64,000 nt of DNA from Henriciella litoralis (GCF_002088935.1 NZ_NCSS01000006.1:124001-188000); one strand, 5' to 3'; shown: positions 1 to 10,212, counted from the stretch's first letter. Program-made: numbers and translations. The notes: generated by a model from the letters alone, not told the origin.

Positions 1-805
1 GCGTCATGGCAACAACGGCATCGAAGCGGCCATCCAACATCTCGGCAAAGACGGTATCGGCCGGACGCGCATCCGTGACGTCGAGCCCATCCGCGCGCAA
101 GCTGAGAGCGGCTGGATTGATGATGTCGCGCTCCTCTGTGCCGATTGTGCCGCTTTCGCCGGCATGGGGGTTTAGCCCTGTGAGCGCGATACGGGGGCGC
201 GTCAGGCCGAAATCTCGTTGCAGAGCGCTGGCCGTTGTCTCGACGACGCTCCGGATGAGGTCTTCAGTCAGCAGCGCAGGAATGGCGAGCAATGGAATGT
301 GGATGGTGACGAGAGAGACCCTGAGGCCGCCGCCGACGAGCATCATCACCGGTGGGCTTGCCTCACCGGTCGCCCGTTCGCATAGCGCGGCCAGGAATTC
401 TGTATGGCCCGGATACGCGAAACCAGCCGAATAGAGAACGGCTTTCGAGATCGGGTTGGTCACGACGCCGCCCGCTTTGCCTTCGAGCGCGTGCGTCGTA
501 GCAAGCTCGATGCTTTCCAGAATGGCGGGCGCGGTCTTTGGGTCTGGCGTGCCGGTCTCAACAGGTCCTAGTCTTGTCGACGTATCAAGAACCGGCAGGG
601 AGTTGGTAAAAGCTGCAGCAGCTTCGGACGGATCGCTGATCTTCGTGACAGGGCCAGTAAATAGTGATGGATTTCCAATCACATAGAAAGGAGCCACGTC
701 CGAGGCACGCAAAGCCTGCCAGGCAAGCGATGTGATCTGCGGACCGCAACCTGCCGGGTCACCCATGGTGACGGCGAGGGGGAGCAGGGGAGGTTGGTCT
801 GTCAT
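1..805 (-). CDS. pdxA: 4-hydroxythreonine-4-phosphate dehydrogenase PdxA (3' end cut by window edge)
   Basis: Oxidises 4-phosphohydroxy-threonine in the DXP-dependent pyridoxal phosphate pathway. Reading down from the ATG at 805 gives about 268 residues with no stop before the window edge, so the C-terminal part (family about 330 aa) is missing. Seen: the N-terminal VTMGDPAG motif, VTNPISKA, and two metal-binding histidine motifs, YPGHTEF and LNPHAGE. It lies 52 bases downstream of surA on the same strand; lptD-surA-pdxA is a common alphaproteobacterial order, so ksgA may follow outside the window. No frameshift is seen in the part present. Confidence 0.95.
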   Translation of the reverse strand, partial: MTDQPPLLPLAVTMGDPAGCGPQITSLAWQALRASDVAPFYVIGNPSLFTGPVTKISDPSEAAAAFTNSLPVLDTSTRLGPVETGTPDPKTAPAILESIELATTHALEGKAGGVVTNPISKAVLYSAGFAYPGHTEFLAALCERATGEASPPVMMLVGGGLRVSLVTIHIPLLAIPALLTEDLIRSVVETTASALQRDFGLTRPRIALTGLNPHAGESGTIGTEERDIINPAALSLRADGLDVTDARPADTVFAEMLDGRFDAVVAMT

Positions 806-857
806 TACGGCTTCTGTGCGCGATCAGACCCGAGGTTTCAAGCGCTCTTGCCTGGAC

Positions 858-2114
858 CTAGCTGCCGCGCTGAATGATCGTTGCATCCCGGCGCAGATTG
901 CGCAGGCTGCGTTCTGCGATCATCGACAGCTGACGGCCAAACAGGCGGTCCTCAATCTGTTCGCGCGTCGGCAGACTTGCGCCGGATTCTTCACGCTTGC
1001 AGACATAGAGAACCGCAATCGTGCCGGATGTGGCGAAGATCTGCGTTGCCTCTCCTTCGGAGACAGCGTTGATCATTTGCTGACTTTCTTCTCCGAGATC
1101 CTTCAGGCGGATATCGTTGAGATCGGCGGCCTCAAGATTGGGATCATCGCTCGCCAGTTTGCGGGCGCTGGCACAGCCATCGGCCTTGTCGACTGCGGCC
1201 TGAAGCGCCGTATCAGAGCCGTCTTTCACAGACAGGCGCACCATATCTACGCGTGTCTCGGTTTCGGATGGGTCACGCTTGCCTCTGAAGGCGATGAGAT
1301 AAACGCCATTGTCGACCGTGATCGGTTCGGCAAAGCCGGGTTCAGTCATGGCCTGTACAGCTGAGGCGACTTCTGGCTCAAGGTCAGAGGCCGAAACCCA
1401 GCCCATATCGCCGCCAGCTGCGGACGTCGGCGCAGAGGAGAACCGCTGGGCGGCGAGCTCAAACGGTGCGCCGGCTTTCAATTGGTCGAGGATGGTCTTG
1501 GCGCCCTGCAGAGCTTGTTCTTTTTCTTCCGGCGTTGGCGCGTAGAGAAAGATCTCTGAGACGTTGTACCGGGTCTTGGTCATCGCGATGCGCTGCTGGG
1601 CGAGCGCTTCGTCGATCTGGTTCTCTGAAATCCGGATTCTCGATCCGTAGAGGCCGCCCATGATCCGGCGCCAGGCGATCTCAGCGCGCATCTGGTCTTC
1701 CAGGCTGCTTGGATTGACGCCTGAAGAAAGTAGGACCTGAATTAGGTTTTCGCGGGTCATCCCTGACTGGCTTGCCATTTCCGAAATGGACTGCTGGATG
1801 TCAGCGTCAGAGACTTCGACCTCATATTCCTGCGCTTCCTGAAGCTGTAGCTTTTCCTCAACCAGCGCATCGAGTGCCTGGGAGGTGATCTGCTGAACCT
1901 GCTCCTGCGTTGGCTGCTCTGCGCCAAGGGTCAGAAGCAGAAGGCTCGCGCGCTCGCGTACGTCGCTATAGGAAATCGGCTGGTCATTCACGATGACGAC
2001 GATGCCTTCAATCGTGCGGGTTTCTGGTGCTTGCGTCTGCGCCTGTGCGGCAAGCGGGACGACTGAAGCGCCAGACATTGCCAGCGCGGCTGAAGCGAGT
2101 GCGTATCTGATCAT
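858..2114 (-). CDS. surA: SurA-type periplasmic peptidyl-prolyl isomerase/chaperone
   Basis: Periplasmic chaperone for outer-membrane proteins such as LptD. 418 aa. An N-terminal signal peptide ends near the AAQAQ motif (about residue 25). A SurA N-terminal helical domain follows (VNDQPISYSDV onward). One recognisable parvulin domain lies at about residues 185-285, with GGDMGWV as its signature. The region after it is too divergent for me to call a second rotamase domain. It follows lptD on the same strand after a 123-base gap. Family assignment is firm; which client proteins it serves is inferred from the family and from its neighbour lptD. Confidence 0.92.
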   Translation of the reverse strand: MIRYALASAALAMSGASVVPLAAQAQTQAPETRTIEGIVVIVNDQPISYSDVRERASLLLLTLGAEQPTQEQVQQITSQALDALVEEKLQLQEAQEYEVEVSDADIQQSISEMASQSGMTRENLIQVLLSSGVNPSSLEDQMRAEIAWRRIMGGLYGSRIRISENQIDEALAQQRIAMTKTRYNVSEIFLYAPTPEEKEQALQGAKTILDQLKAGAPFELAAQRFSSAPTSAAGGDMGWVSASDLEPEVASAVQAMTEPGFAEPITVDNGVYLIAFRGKRDPSETETRVDMVRLSVKDGSDTALQAAVDKADGCASARKLASDDPNLEAADLNDIRLKDLGEESQQMINAVSEGEATQIFATSGTIAVLYVCKREESGASLPTREQIEDRLFGRQLSMIAERSLRNLRRDATIIQRGS

Positions 2115-2237
2115 GACTTACCTCCACAGTGTCGACTGACACGACAAACCGTCCGAATTATGGCGAACCATACTGTTGACTGCAATCGAGGCAACGCCTG
2201 GAAGTCAGTCGTCGTCAGGTGACATTGGACTGGATAT

Positions 2238-4439
2238 CTAATCGAAATCTTTGGACCCGAACTTGCCGATGGTTTTGAGAGCGAACCTGAATACGATTGA
2301 GTCAGACGGCCCAAGTTCACGGTCTCTCTTCTCAGATCGCTCATATAGTATTTCAAACCGCGAGCAGTCGTCCTGATAGCCAAAGCCGAGCGACTGCCTG
2401 ATGTCGCGATTTTGCTCGATGTCACGCGATAAGTTATAGATCACAAAATAATTGTCAGTGACCTCGACTTCCGATTGCAGGATCACACCTTCCTGTCGCT
2501 GGCCTGACACCGTTACATCTTCGGTCAACATATAATAGCCGATGTCCGCCCGAACCCGATCAAGGTTGAGAGTCAACTTGGTATCAATCCGGTTCACGTC
2601 CAACGTATCATCGTCCAGCCTGACCTGCGCACTGGCGTCAAATACCCGCCCCATGTCGAGGCCCAGCTCCGCAACCCAGTCGCTGACCGTGCCGTCGAGG
2701 TTGGTCGGTTCTGTAAAGGCATTGTCAGAAACGCTGCGCCATCGCCGACCACCTTTAGCGTATAGCTCCAGTCCATTTTTCCAACGCGCGGTCGCTGAAA
2801 GGCCTACTGCAAGTTTGTCGTCGCCTTCATAAAGGTCGTAGCCTGAGGCCCCATTGGGTTCGAACAGGGATGTCTGGTTCAGTTCGAAGTAATTGGAGTC
2901 CTCGTTCGGCAGGGGGTCGTCATTGGGACTGGAGGTTCCAACCGAAGCCATAACGATCGGCTCCAGCAGGATATCCACCGTCTTGCCGGGCCTGTAGAAC
3001 GGCATGGACAATCTCGCACCTACATTGCCTACAGTGCGTTCTACCGTGTCGCTGTCTCCAGCGGTTGGGAAGTCGTTGAAGTCGTAATAGTCGAACCGGG
3101 CCTCGGCGAAGGGTTCAGCCAGAATGCCGCCTGGCAGGACCTTCTGGGCAGTCCAGTTGGCGCCGATCGATGTTCTCTGGCTGTCTGTGCCGGTTCCTCG
3201 ATCAAGATAGGCTGCCGAAGCCCGCACATCTGCATAGCCGAAGGCGCCGAGATCGAAATCGTACCGCAAATGGGCGAGAGGCAGCACATCCGCGATCGCG
3301 TCTTCGCGGCTCCCCGTCAGTCTGAGGTTGTCGAACGTAAGAACAGATCCGTCCGCATACCAGTTTGTCGACTGACCCTGAGTATATAGCTGGGTTAGCA
3401 GCACGCGCGGTTGGTTGACGTACAGCCCGCGATCATTGTTCTCGCCCTGGATATCGTAACGTTTGATATAGAGATCGTCCGAGGTTTCCTCGATGCCGAA
3501 ACCCCAGAGCCAGTTCTCATTGATCGCAAACTTGCCGTCCGCGAATACATGGCCTCGCCATTCGGACTCGCCAAACTTTTCGCCATCGCTGTCAAATAGC
3601 TTTTCATTGGTGAAGCTGATGTTGGCGTTCACGTCACCTGAATAAAAACGCTTGCGATAGTCGAGTTCGACCAGCGGATTGACCTTGGAGTAGAGCGTCG
3701 GTGCAATCACGAGGTCCTGATAGGGTGAGATTGACCAGATATAGGGTTGTTTATAGTTGAGGCCGGTCTTCGACGAACTGCCCACGGTTGGAATCAGAAA
3801 GCCTGAGCGTCGCTCAGCCTTTGGGTCCGGATGCGCGAACCATGGCAGATAGAAAATAGGGATGCCGGCGAGTTCGAACACAGCGTCGCGGTAGCTGTAC
3901 ATGCCGCTTTCGTCGTTCAGAACGGCTTTGCGGGCCCGTATGGCCCAAGTTGGCGTAGACTCGCCCTCACAGAGTTCGCAAGAGGTGAAAATGGCCCGGT
4001 CCAGCGCATTATAGGTGTCGTTGCTGCGGACGGCAGAATTGGCGGCGGCCGTATCTCCATCAGGCGTCCGCAGCGAGAAGTTGACAGCGTACCCATTGGT
4101 AAGATCGGCGTCTGTTTCAACTTCTTCGGCAAAGCGTTGCGTGCCATCCGGTTCCAGGATCGTGACATTGCCACGGGCCCTTACCCTTGCCGTGTTGCGA
4201 TTATAGGTCAGGCTGTCTGCGGTCAGAACACGGCCTTCATACTCGACCATGACATTGCCTTCGGCGACCACGGTGTTTTCATCGTCAAGCACGTAGGCAT
4301 TGTCAGCCGTCAGAACGACGCGATCTTCAGCCGCTGCGCGCGTGGCTACCGCTGCGCTGGTGTCATCGCCCTGTGCGGCTGCGACAGGCAGAAAAGTACC
4401 GACCAAAGCGGTCGCGATCGTGGTTTTCCAGACGGACAT
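2238..4439 (-). CDS. lptD: LPS-assembly protein LptD
   Basis: Outer-membrane barrel that, with LptE, inserts lipopolysaccharide into the outer leaflet. 733 aa. A signal peptide ends near the AAAQG motif at about residue 23. The OstA-like periplasmic domain follows (LTADNAYVLDDENTVV, then VMVEYEGRVLTAD). The LptD barrel segment includes YLPWFAHPDPKAERRSGFL. A Cys pair, SCELC, lies near residue 155 between the two domains. In the wider family cysteines form the disulfides that join the domains; the pairing here is not determinable by eye. It is first in the lptD-surA-pdxA run. Its usual partners lptF and lptG lie about 26 kb away (see findings). Confidence 0.96.
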   Translation of the reverse strand: MSVWKTTIATALVGTFLPVAAAQGDDTSAAVATRAAAEDRVVLTADNAYVLDDENTVVAEGNVMVEYEGRVLTADSLTYNRNTARVRARGNVTILEPDGTQRFAEEVETDADLTNGYAVNFSLRTPDGDTAAANSAVRSNDTYNALDRAIFTSCELCEGESTPTWAIRARKAVLNDESGMYSYRDAVFELAGIPIFYLPWFAHPDPKAERRSGFLIPTVGSSSKTGLNYKQPYIWSISPYQDLVIAPTLYSKVNPLVELDYRKRFYSGDVNANISFTNEKLFDSDGEKFGESEWRGHVFADGKFAINENWLWGFGIEETSDDLYIKRYDIQGENNDRGLYVNQPRVLLTQLYTQGQSTNWYADGSVLTFDNLRLTGSREDAIADVLPLAHLRYDFDLGAFGYADVRASAAYLDRGTGTDSQRTSIGANWTAQKVLPGGILAEPFAEARFDYYDFNDFPTAGDSDTVERTVGNVGARLSMPFYRPGKTVDILLEPIVMASVGTSSPNDDPLPNEDSNYFELNQTSLFEPNGASGYDLYEGDDKLAVGLSATARWKNGLELYAKGGRRWRSVSDNAFTEPTNLDGTVSDWVAELGLDMGRVFDASAQVRLDDDTLDVNRIDTKLTLNLDRVRADIGYYMLTEDVTVSGQRQEGVILQSEVEVTDNYFVIYNLSRDIEQNRDIRQSLGFGYQDDCSRFEILYERSEKRDRELGPSDSIVFRFALKTIGKFGSKDFD

Positions 4440-4572
4440 TCCTCATCCCTGACTTTGTCGAGTCTCAGTATTTCGCATAAGCGTCCAGTTTCGCGGCGTC
4501 TATAACAAGTCGGCATGATTTCAGGGAATTCACCGAGCCATGTTGCCTAGATATCATCCATCGGCCTGCACA

Positions 4573-5646
4573 TCAGGCTCTGGACGCCAGCCCGCCAGCA
4601 TGTGTCAGAGCGACCCCGTCAAGCTCAAGCTCCATCAGCCTTGCCGCGCATTCGCGCGCCGAACACCCGCTGGCACGTGCGATTTCTGCAATAGGCATTG
4701 GGGTTGGCGACAGGGCTTCGAGAATTCGGGCCACCATTTGGTCGTCGTCTTGTGTCTCGACCGGCGTGCCATCAAGTGGCAAAGTCTGTTGCACAAAGAC
4801 ATCGGCGCGATCGATTTGCGTCGATACGGCCTCAATGATGTCCGCAGCGTCGCGAACCAGTGTTGCGCCATTGCGCAGCAGGCGATTCGTTCCGGCGGCG
4901 CGCGCGTCCAGCGGTGACCCCGGAACGGCCATGACCTCGCGGCCCTGTTCCCCCGCCATCCGAGCGGAGATCAGCGAGCCGGAGCGTTCAGCCGCTTCGA
5001 TCACGACCGTGCCGATGGCCAGCCCGGTGATGATGCGGTTGCGGCGCGGGAAGTCTCTTGCCGTTGCGCGGTGCCCGAGGGCGCGTTCCGAAACGATGAG
5101 GCCCTGGGCGCAGATCTCGTGATAGAGTTCGGCATGTTGCGGCGGATATATCTGGTCTACGCCGCCCGCCAGGACAGCGATTGTGCCGGTCTCGAGGCTA
5201 GCTGCGTGGACTTCGCCGTCTATGCCGCGCGCCATTCCTGATGCTGTGACGAGGCCGCCGGCGCCGAGATCACGCGCGATCATCCGGGCAAGCTTGCGAC
5301 CAGCGGCGGATGCGTCCCTTGCGCCGACGAGGGCGATTGTGGGCCGCTCAAACAGCTCAGCGTTGCCCTTGATGGAAATGACGGGAGGCGGCGGCGACAA
5401 TTCGTTGAGCAACTCCGGATAGATGTCTTCGCCGGCGCAGATGATGTCTGCGCCGAGAGCACGGCTTTCATCCAGTTCTGTTGCGGCGCTATCGCGATCA
5501 GCTGAAAGGCCCGGCATTGCCTTGATAGCGCGGCCGGGGTCTCCGAATTTAGCGATTAGCTGGAAGAACGTAACCGGACCGACTTTCGGGGCGCGCGCCA
5601 GAGCGATCCAGTCGCAGCGCGCCGCATCGTCAAGCCGGCCCGTCAT
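4573..5646 (-). CDS. dprA: DNA-processing protein DprA
   Basis: Binds incoming single-stranded DNA and loads RecA during natural transformation. 357 aa. The Rossmann-like DprA core is clear: IALVGARDAS, SGMARGID, GGVDQIYPPQH, FPRRNRIITGLA and EAAERSGSLISAR. A C-terminal winged-helix (DML1-like) segment covers about residues 295-350. Its ATG overlaps the TGA of plsY (ATGA), so plsY-dprA is one transcription unit. In many alphaproteobacteria dprA is followed directly by topA. Here it is followed by lptD, while topA sits at the far end of the 4.5-30 kb block. Confidence 0.95.
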   Translation of the reverse strand: MTGRLDDAARCDWIALARAPKVGPVTFFQLIAKFGDPGRAIKAMPGLSADRDSAATELDESRALGADIICAGEDIYPELLNELSPPPPVISIKGNAELFERPTIALVGARDASAAGRKLARMIARDLGAGGLVTASGMARGIDGEVHAASLETGTIAVLAGGVDQIYPPQHAELYHEICAQGLIVSERALGHRATARDFPRRNRIITGLAIGTVVIEAAERSGSLISARMAGEQGREVMAVPGSPLDARAAGTNRLLRNGATLVRDAADIIEAVSTQIDRADVFVQQTLPLDGTPVETQDDDQMVARILEALSPTPMPIAEIARASGCSARECAARLMELELDGVALTHAGGLASRA

Positions 5647-6254
5647 TCGGCGTCAGCCTGCTTCTTCTGCCCAAACCTCGGCTCTGTGCCTTTCAACAGG
5701 CGGGAGAGGTTTGCCCTGTGCGTCCAGAACACCAGAAGGCTCAGCGCGAACAGGACCAGGACAGCAAAGTGAGTTTCGCCAAGCAGGAGCGCGCCGATCG
5801 GGACGAGCGCGGCAGCGCAGAGCGCGGCGAGCGATGAAATCCGGAACAGGAGAAACACGATGATCCAGACCGGGAAGGCAATGATGAGGCCTTTTAACGA
5901 CGCAAACACAAGCAGACCGACATAGGTCGCAACGCCCTTGCCGCCCTTGAAGCCGAGCCAGACTGGATAGCAATGTCCGATAAACGCGGCGAAGCCAGCG
6001 ATCAGGCCGACATTCCGGCCGAAGATCATCCAGAAAAGCAGAACGGCCAGCCCGGCCTTGAAGCTGTCGAGCAGCAAAGTGGCGAGCGCGAGATCCTTCC
6101 GACCGGTCCGAAGCACATTGGTCGCGCCGATATTGCCTGACCCGACCTGGCGGATGTCGCCCAGTCCGGCGGCCCGCGTAATGAACAGGCCAAAGGGTAT
6201 GGACCCGAACAGATAGCCGACAATCGCCGCGAGCGAGAAGTGCAAGTATTCCAT
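5643..6254 (-). CDS. plsY: Acyl-phosphate:glycerol-3-phosphate acyltransferase PlsY
   Basis: Inner-membrane enzyme that transfers an acyl group from acyl-phosphate to glycerol-3-phosphate, the first step of phospholipid synthesis. 203 aa from the ATG at 6254, chosen because GAGGA lies about 9 bases upstream; a longer reading would add 34 non-conserved residues. Family motifs are present: GYLFGSIPFG, GSGNIGATNVLR, and FGLKGGKG-like GFKGGKGVATY. Several hydrophobic segments fit the multi-pass fold. It overlaps dprA by four bases. Confidence 0.96.
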   Translation of the reverse strand: MEYLHFSLAAIVGYLFGSIPFGLFITRAAGLGDIRQVGSGNIGATNVLRTGRKDLALATLLLDSFKAGLAVLLFWMIFGRNVGLIAGFAAFIGHCYPVWLGFKGGKGVATYVGLLVFASLKGLIIAFPVWIIVFLLFRISSLAALCAAALVPIGALLLGETHFAVLVLFALSLLVFWTHRANLSRLLKGTEPRFGQKKQADAE

Positions 6255-6424
6255 TCTGTGAAGTCCTCGAAACAGATGACCGGCAACCGGAACGCCGCGT
6301 CTTGTTGTGTTCGCCGCACCTGTCTGCGTCAAGCTCGGTCGGCTCAGCGCTAACATTCTGACCGGTTTCGCGCAGCAGGAGAGACTACTCGCTTGCTGCG
6401 CGTATTCGCTCTAATGTGTTGGCC

Positions 6425-7006
6425 ATGACAGCAGAAACCGACCCTATGGAAGAGATGCCGGCGCGCGAGAAAATCCTGCGAACGACGATTGACCTCGTCC
6501 CGTCGCACGGAAGTGACCGCATTACCCATCGATTGGTTGCAGATGCCGCGAGCGTCTCACCGGGCACGGTGACTTATCATTTCGATTCGATTGATACTTT
6601 GGTCCGCGAAGCCTTCCGCCTGTACATGGACGACTACAAAGCCGGGCTCGACGCTGCACTGGAAGCCCGTCCCCTGATGAGCGCGGAGGATGTTGCGCGT
6701 TTTCTTGTGACGCTGGCGACAACATCCCCTGAAACGTCAGAGCTCGCCCGCCTTGAATATGCGATGGTCAGCCATGCGCAACGCGATGCCGCCTTGCTGG
6801 ATGAGGTTGGCTCATGGTCGAGATTGCTCGAGCGCCGGGTTGAGGAAGCGCTGACCGATATGCAGGCGAAGACACCGCGCGCGACCGCAAACCTCTTGCT
6901 CACTGTGTGCCGCGGGACAGAATTCGATGTGATGACGCGCCAGGTAACGATCGACAGGACGGCGCTGCATCAGCGCTTTCTGTCTCTCATTGGCGAAACC
7001 GGTTAG
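6425..7006 (+). CDS. TetR-family transcriptional regulator
   Basis: DNA-binding repressor of unknown target. 193 aa from the ATG at 6425; a GTG at 6416 would add three residues, and neither has a strong ribosome-binding site. The N-terminal helix-turn-helix is clear (residues about 14-58: ILRTTIDLVPSHG, then HRLVADAASVSPGTVTYHF). The C-terminal ligand domain is variable and gives no hint of the inducer. It is divergent from plsY and its stop overlaps the stop of the pseudo-dihydroorotase gene tail to tail. No obvious palindromic operator was found in the 170-base divergent region. Confidence 0.85.
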   Translation: MTAETDPMEEMPAREKILRTTIDLVPSHGSDRITHRLVADAASVSPGTVTYHFDSIDTLVREAFRLYMDDYKAGLDAALEARPLMSAEDVARFLVTLATTSPETSELARLEYAMVSHAQRDAALLDEVGSWSRLLERRVEEALTDMQAKTPRATANLLLTVCRGTEFDVMTRQVTIDRTALHQRFLSLIGETG

Positions 7007-8274
7007 CGACTAAAAACCTGCTCTCCGCCGACATAGGTCTGCATTACGCGGCCAACCATGCGGCGCCCGTCAAACGGCGAGTTGAGGGAGCGCGATACAA
7101 GGTTTTCACGCTCGCACAGCCAGGGCTTCTCCGGGTCGAACAGGATGAAGTCGGCTGGCGCGCCTTCTGCAAGGCGTCCTTGTGGCTGGCCGATAATGTG
7201 AGCCGGTGAGCTTGTGACCGGGCGCAGGGCATCCAGCAGGCTGAGGCGGTCATCCTGAACAAGGGCCAGAAGCGCCGAGAGGACCGTCTCGAGACCAGCC
7301 GCACCAAAGGCCGCTTCGCCGAATGGCAGGCGCTTTTCTTCCGGCGGCTGAGGGTCGTGCGCTGAAACAACGGCGTCGATTTCGCCATCGGCCAATGCCT
7401 CGATCAACGCTTGACGGTCATTCTCGGTCCGGAAGGGCGGATTGACCTTACAATAGGTGAGGTAGTCGCCGACATCGAGTTCGTTGAAGAAGAGGTGGTG
7501 AGCGGCGACGCTGACATAAGCTTTGACGCCCCGGTCGCGGGCCGACTTGATCATCTCGATGCTGCGCGCGGTAGAGACCTGATCGACTAGCAGAGTGCAT
7601 CCTGTCGCTTCCGCGAGCAGTAGATCCCGTGACAGGCCGATCCATTCGGCCTCGCGGGGCAGGCCACCAAGACCCATGCGGGCCGCAACGGCGCCGGCGT
7701 TCATAACGCCGGACTGGCCGAGCGCGTGATCATTCGCCCGGCTCGAGACGATGGCATCACAGCTCGCCGCATAGCCCATTGTCCGTCGCAGCATGGAAGC
7801 ATTCTCAACCGGCATGTCACCATTGGTGAAGAAGACAGCGCCGGAGCCCCGCATCATCCCGATCTCGGCCATCGCATCGCCCGCAAGACCCTTGGTCAAA
7901 GCACCCGCAGGATAAACACGTGTGCGTGCGGTTTCCCGTCCGCGATTGGCGATAAACTGGACGAGGGCGACATCATCGATCACCGGGTTTGTATCCGGCA
8001 TGACGACCATACTGGTTACACCGCCCGCGAGGGCCGACCTGGAGGCGGTCGCGAGCGTCTCTTTCTGCTCGGAGCCAGGTTCACCGGTCTTTACGCGCAG
8101 ATCAATCAGGCCTGGCGCAAGGCAGAGGCCATTGGCATCTATCGTCTGGTCAGCATTCGTGGCCGCTTTGCCGACAGACAGGATCATGCCGTCTTCGATG
8201 ACCAGTGTGCCTATCGTGTCGATATTGCCCGCAGGGCAGAGCAGGCGCGCATTCGTAATCGCGGTGCGGGTCAT
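7003..8274 (-). CDS. pyrX: Dihydroorotase-like protein, probably inactive (PyrC'/PyrX type)
   Basis: A dihydroorotase-fold protein of 423 aa that lacks the zinc ligands. The metal motif, normally H-x-H, reads R60-V-K62. The histidine in the usual H-x-E-D segment is Arg at about 179. The H-V-S-T histidine is Gln232. The usual T-D-H-A-P-H reads S-A-H-D-P-Q. Flanking fold motifs ([22 protein letters not shown]) remain. In pseudomonads an equivalent inactive subunit (PyrC') is needed to assemble aspartate transcarbamoylase, and the gene likewise overlaps pyrB. It overlaps pyrB by ATGA, so a structural role with PyrB is the likely job. Active PyrC must lie elsewhere. Confidence 0.88.
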   Translation of the reverse strand: MTRTAITNARLLCPAGNIDTIGTLVIEDGMILSVGKAATNADQTIDANGLCLAPGLIDLRVKTGEPGSEQKETLATASRSALAGGVTSMVVMPDTNPVIDDVALVQFIANRGRETARTRVYPAGALTKGLAGDAMAEIGMMRGSGAVFFTNGDMPVENASMLRRTMGYAASCDAIVSSRANDHALGQSGVMNAGAVAARMGLGGLPREAEWIGLSRDLLLAEATGCTLLVDQVSTARSIEMIKSARDRGVKAYVSVAAHHLFFNELDVGDYLTYCKVNPPFRTENDRQALIEALADGEIDAVVSAHDPQPPEEKRLPFGEAAFGAAGLETVLSALLALVQDDRLSLLDALRPVTSSPAHIIGQPQGRLAEGAPADFILFDPEKPWLCERENLVSRSLNSPFDGRRMVGRVMQTYVGGEQVFSR

Positions 8275-9218
8275 ACGCGTCTCCCGGCCAGTAGCTTCAG
8301 GACAGCTTCGCGCACCGCGACCCCCATCTCGACCTGTTCGGTGATCACAGACCGGTCGCCATCGGCAACAGCGCTTTCAATCTCGACGCCCCGGTTCATC
8401 GGGCCGGGATGCATTACGATGGCGTCGGGCGCGGCCGTTTTCAGGCGCTCCTGCGTCAGGCCGAAATTGCGGAAATACTCGCGCTGGCTCGGCAGGTACG
8501 CTCCGTTCATCCGTTCAAGTTGTAGGCGAAGCATCATGACAACGTCAGCGCCCTTTATGGCCGCATCGAAGTCATTCATGGCGCGCGCGGCGCCCCAGGT
8601 TTCAGTGCCCGACGGCATGAGCGTTGCGGGACCGCACAGGGTGACTTCCGCGCCGAGTAAATGCAGCGCCAGCGTGGTTGAGCGGGCGACGCGCGAGTGG
8701 AGGATGTCACCGCAAATGGTGACCTTGAGGCCCTCAATCCGGCCCTTGGCGCGCCTGATGGTGAGCGTATCGAGCAGACCTTGTGTCGGATGCTGGTGAG
8801 TGCCGTCGCCAGCATTGATAACGGCGCAATCGACCTTGCGGGAAAGCAGCTTCACGCCGCCCGAGGCCGAGTGCCGAATGACGATGGCGTCCGGGGCCAT
8901 GGCGTTCAGCGTCATGGCGGTGTCGATCAGGGTTTCACCCTTTTTGACGCTGGATTGTGCAACAGGCATGGCGATCACGTCCGCGCCGAGCCGTTTGGCT
9001 GCGATCTCGAAGCTGGACATGGTGCGGGTGGAATTCTCGAAGAAGAGATTGATCACCGTCATGTTCTTTAGATGCGGTTCTGGCCGACGACCGGCGCGGG
9101 TCGCTTCGGCAAACTCTTCGGAAAGATCGAGAATATGTTCGATGTCGAGCCGGGACAAATCCTCAATGCTCAACAGATGGTCGTGACTGAACTCGTAGCT
9201 GTAGCCTGGAATGGCCAT
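8271..9218 (-). CDS. pyrB: Aspartate carbamoyltransferase catalytic subunit PyrB
   Basis: Condenses carbamoyl phosphate with aspartate, the committed step of pyrimidine synthesis. 315 aa, the usual length. Carbamoyl-phosphate motif FFENSTRT, the [10 protein letters not shown] loop, and [11 protein letters not shown] are all intact, as is RLQLER near the C-terminal aspartate-binding part. It is translationally coupled to the downstream pseudo-dihydroorotase (ATGA). No pyrI regulatory subunit is adjacent, consistent with the PyrB-PyrX type of complex. Confidence 0.97.
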   Translation of the reverse strand: MAIPGYSYEFSHDHLLSIEDLSRLDIEHILDLSEEFAEATRAGRRPEPHLKNMTVINLFFENSTRTMSSFEIAAKRLGADVIAMPVAQSSVKKGETLIDTAMTLNAMAPDAIVIRHSASGGVKLLSRKVDCAVINAGDGTHQHPTQGLLDTLTIRRAKGRIEGLKVTICGDILHSRVARSTTLALHLLGAEVTLCGPATLMPSGTETWGAARAMNDFDAAIKGADVVMMLRLQLERMNGAYLPSQREYFRNFGLTQERLKTAAPDAIVMHPGPMNRGVEIESAVADGDRSVITEQVEMGVAVREAVLKLLAGRRV

Positions 9219-9285
9219 GTCCTGCCTTTCGATTTTTGGCGGTTTAAGCGCGATTCAGGCAGGGAGCAAGAGGTGCAACGACCGC

Positions 9286-10212
9286 TTAGATCAGTCCAGC
9301 TGCGATACAGGCAAACCAGATCGCGGGCATGGTGAAAACCGAGAGGACGGTCTGTACCGCAATCAGATTGGCAGCAAGCGGCGCGTCACCCCCCAGCTGG
9401 CGGGCCAGAATGTAGCAATTGGTCGCCGTTGGTACGGACGCGCAGATAATTGCGATGGCGAGCGGGACGCCGGTGAGCCCGATCAGCAGTGCGCCGACAA
9501 TTGCGAGCGCGGGAAGAAGGAGCAGGCGTACCAGAGACCAGGTCAGTGTTCTGACGCGAGCTCGTTTCAGGGCGCCAATGTCCATGCCTGCGCCCGCGCT
9601 GAGCAGGCCGAGCGCGATGGTGCCCTGCGCCAGAAGCTGCATGGACGTGTCGATCAAGGGCGGGATCGGAAGCTTCGTCACCGCGAGAATACCACCAATG
9701 ACGCAAGCGATGATCAGCGGGTTGCGCACAAGTTCAGCCACCGGATTGCGCTTGGGCACGTCGGTGCGGTCGGCATGCGTCGTCAGCGCAGTGACGCTGA
9801 GGATGTTAGCGGTAGGGATCATGGCGGCGGCAGCGATGGTCACGAGGGCAAGACCTTCATCCCCGAACATCGCGCTGCCGAGTGAGAGCGCGACGAAGGT
9901 GTTCCAGCGGACATTGGACTGGATGATGCTGCCGATGGCCGGGCGGGAAATCTCCGGCCAGAATCGGGCGAGCAGACCAATTGCGCCAAGCAGGCATTGC
10001 GCGCCGATGAGAACAACCGCGAGTTTCCACGGCGCGGTCTCAAACGGCGCATTGGCCAGCGCTCGAATAATCAGGGCAGGGAAGAGCAGCACATAGGCCA
10101 GCCGTTCAATCGATCGCCAGCCTTCATCCGGGATAATGTTTCGCCAGCTCAGAAACCGGCCAATGGCAACGACCAGAATAACGGGGATGAGCGCGGCGAG
10201 AAAACTGCTCAT
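9286..10212 (-). CDS. AEC (auxin efflux carrier) family transporter
   Basis: Inner-membrane permease of 308 aa with about ten hydrophobic segments in two similar halves. Conserved features of the AEC/PIN-like fold include the N-terminal IPVILVVAIGRFL segment, FPALIIRALANAPFE, and the central NPLIIACVIGG. Bacterial members move malate, malonate or other organic anions; substrate is not readable here. Its start overlaps the stop of ruvX (ATGA), suggesting co-transcription without functional linkage. Confidence 0.88.
   Translation of the reverse strand: MSSFLAALIPVILVVAIGRFLSWRNIIPDEGWRSIERLAYVLLFPALIIRALANAPFETAPWKLAVVLIGAQCLLGAIGLLARFWPEISRPAIGSIIQSNVRWNTFVALSLGSAMFGDEGLALVTIAAAAMIPTANILSVTALTTHADRTDVPKRNPVAELVRNPLIIACVIGGILAVTKLPIPPLIDTSMQLLAQGTIALGLLSAGAGMDIGALKRARVRTLTWSLVRLLLLPALAIVGALLIGLTGVPLAIAIICASVPTATNCYILARQLGGDAPLAANLIAVQTVLSVFTMPAIWFACIAAGLI

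Noticed and set aside
7726..8799. 357-codon plus-strand frame over pyrX and pyrB
   Set aside because: Shadow of two conserved minus-strand genes; composition is Arg/Ser-rich without motifs.
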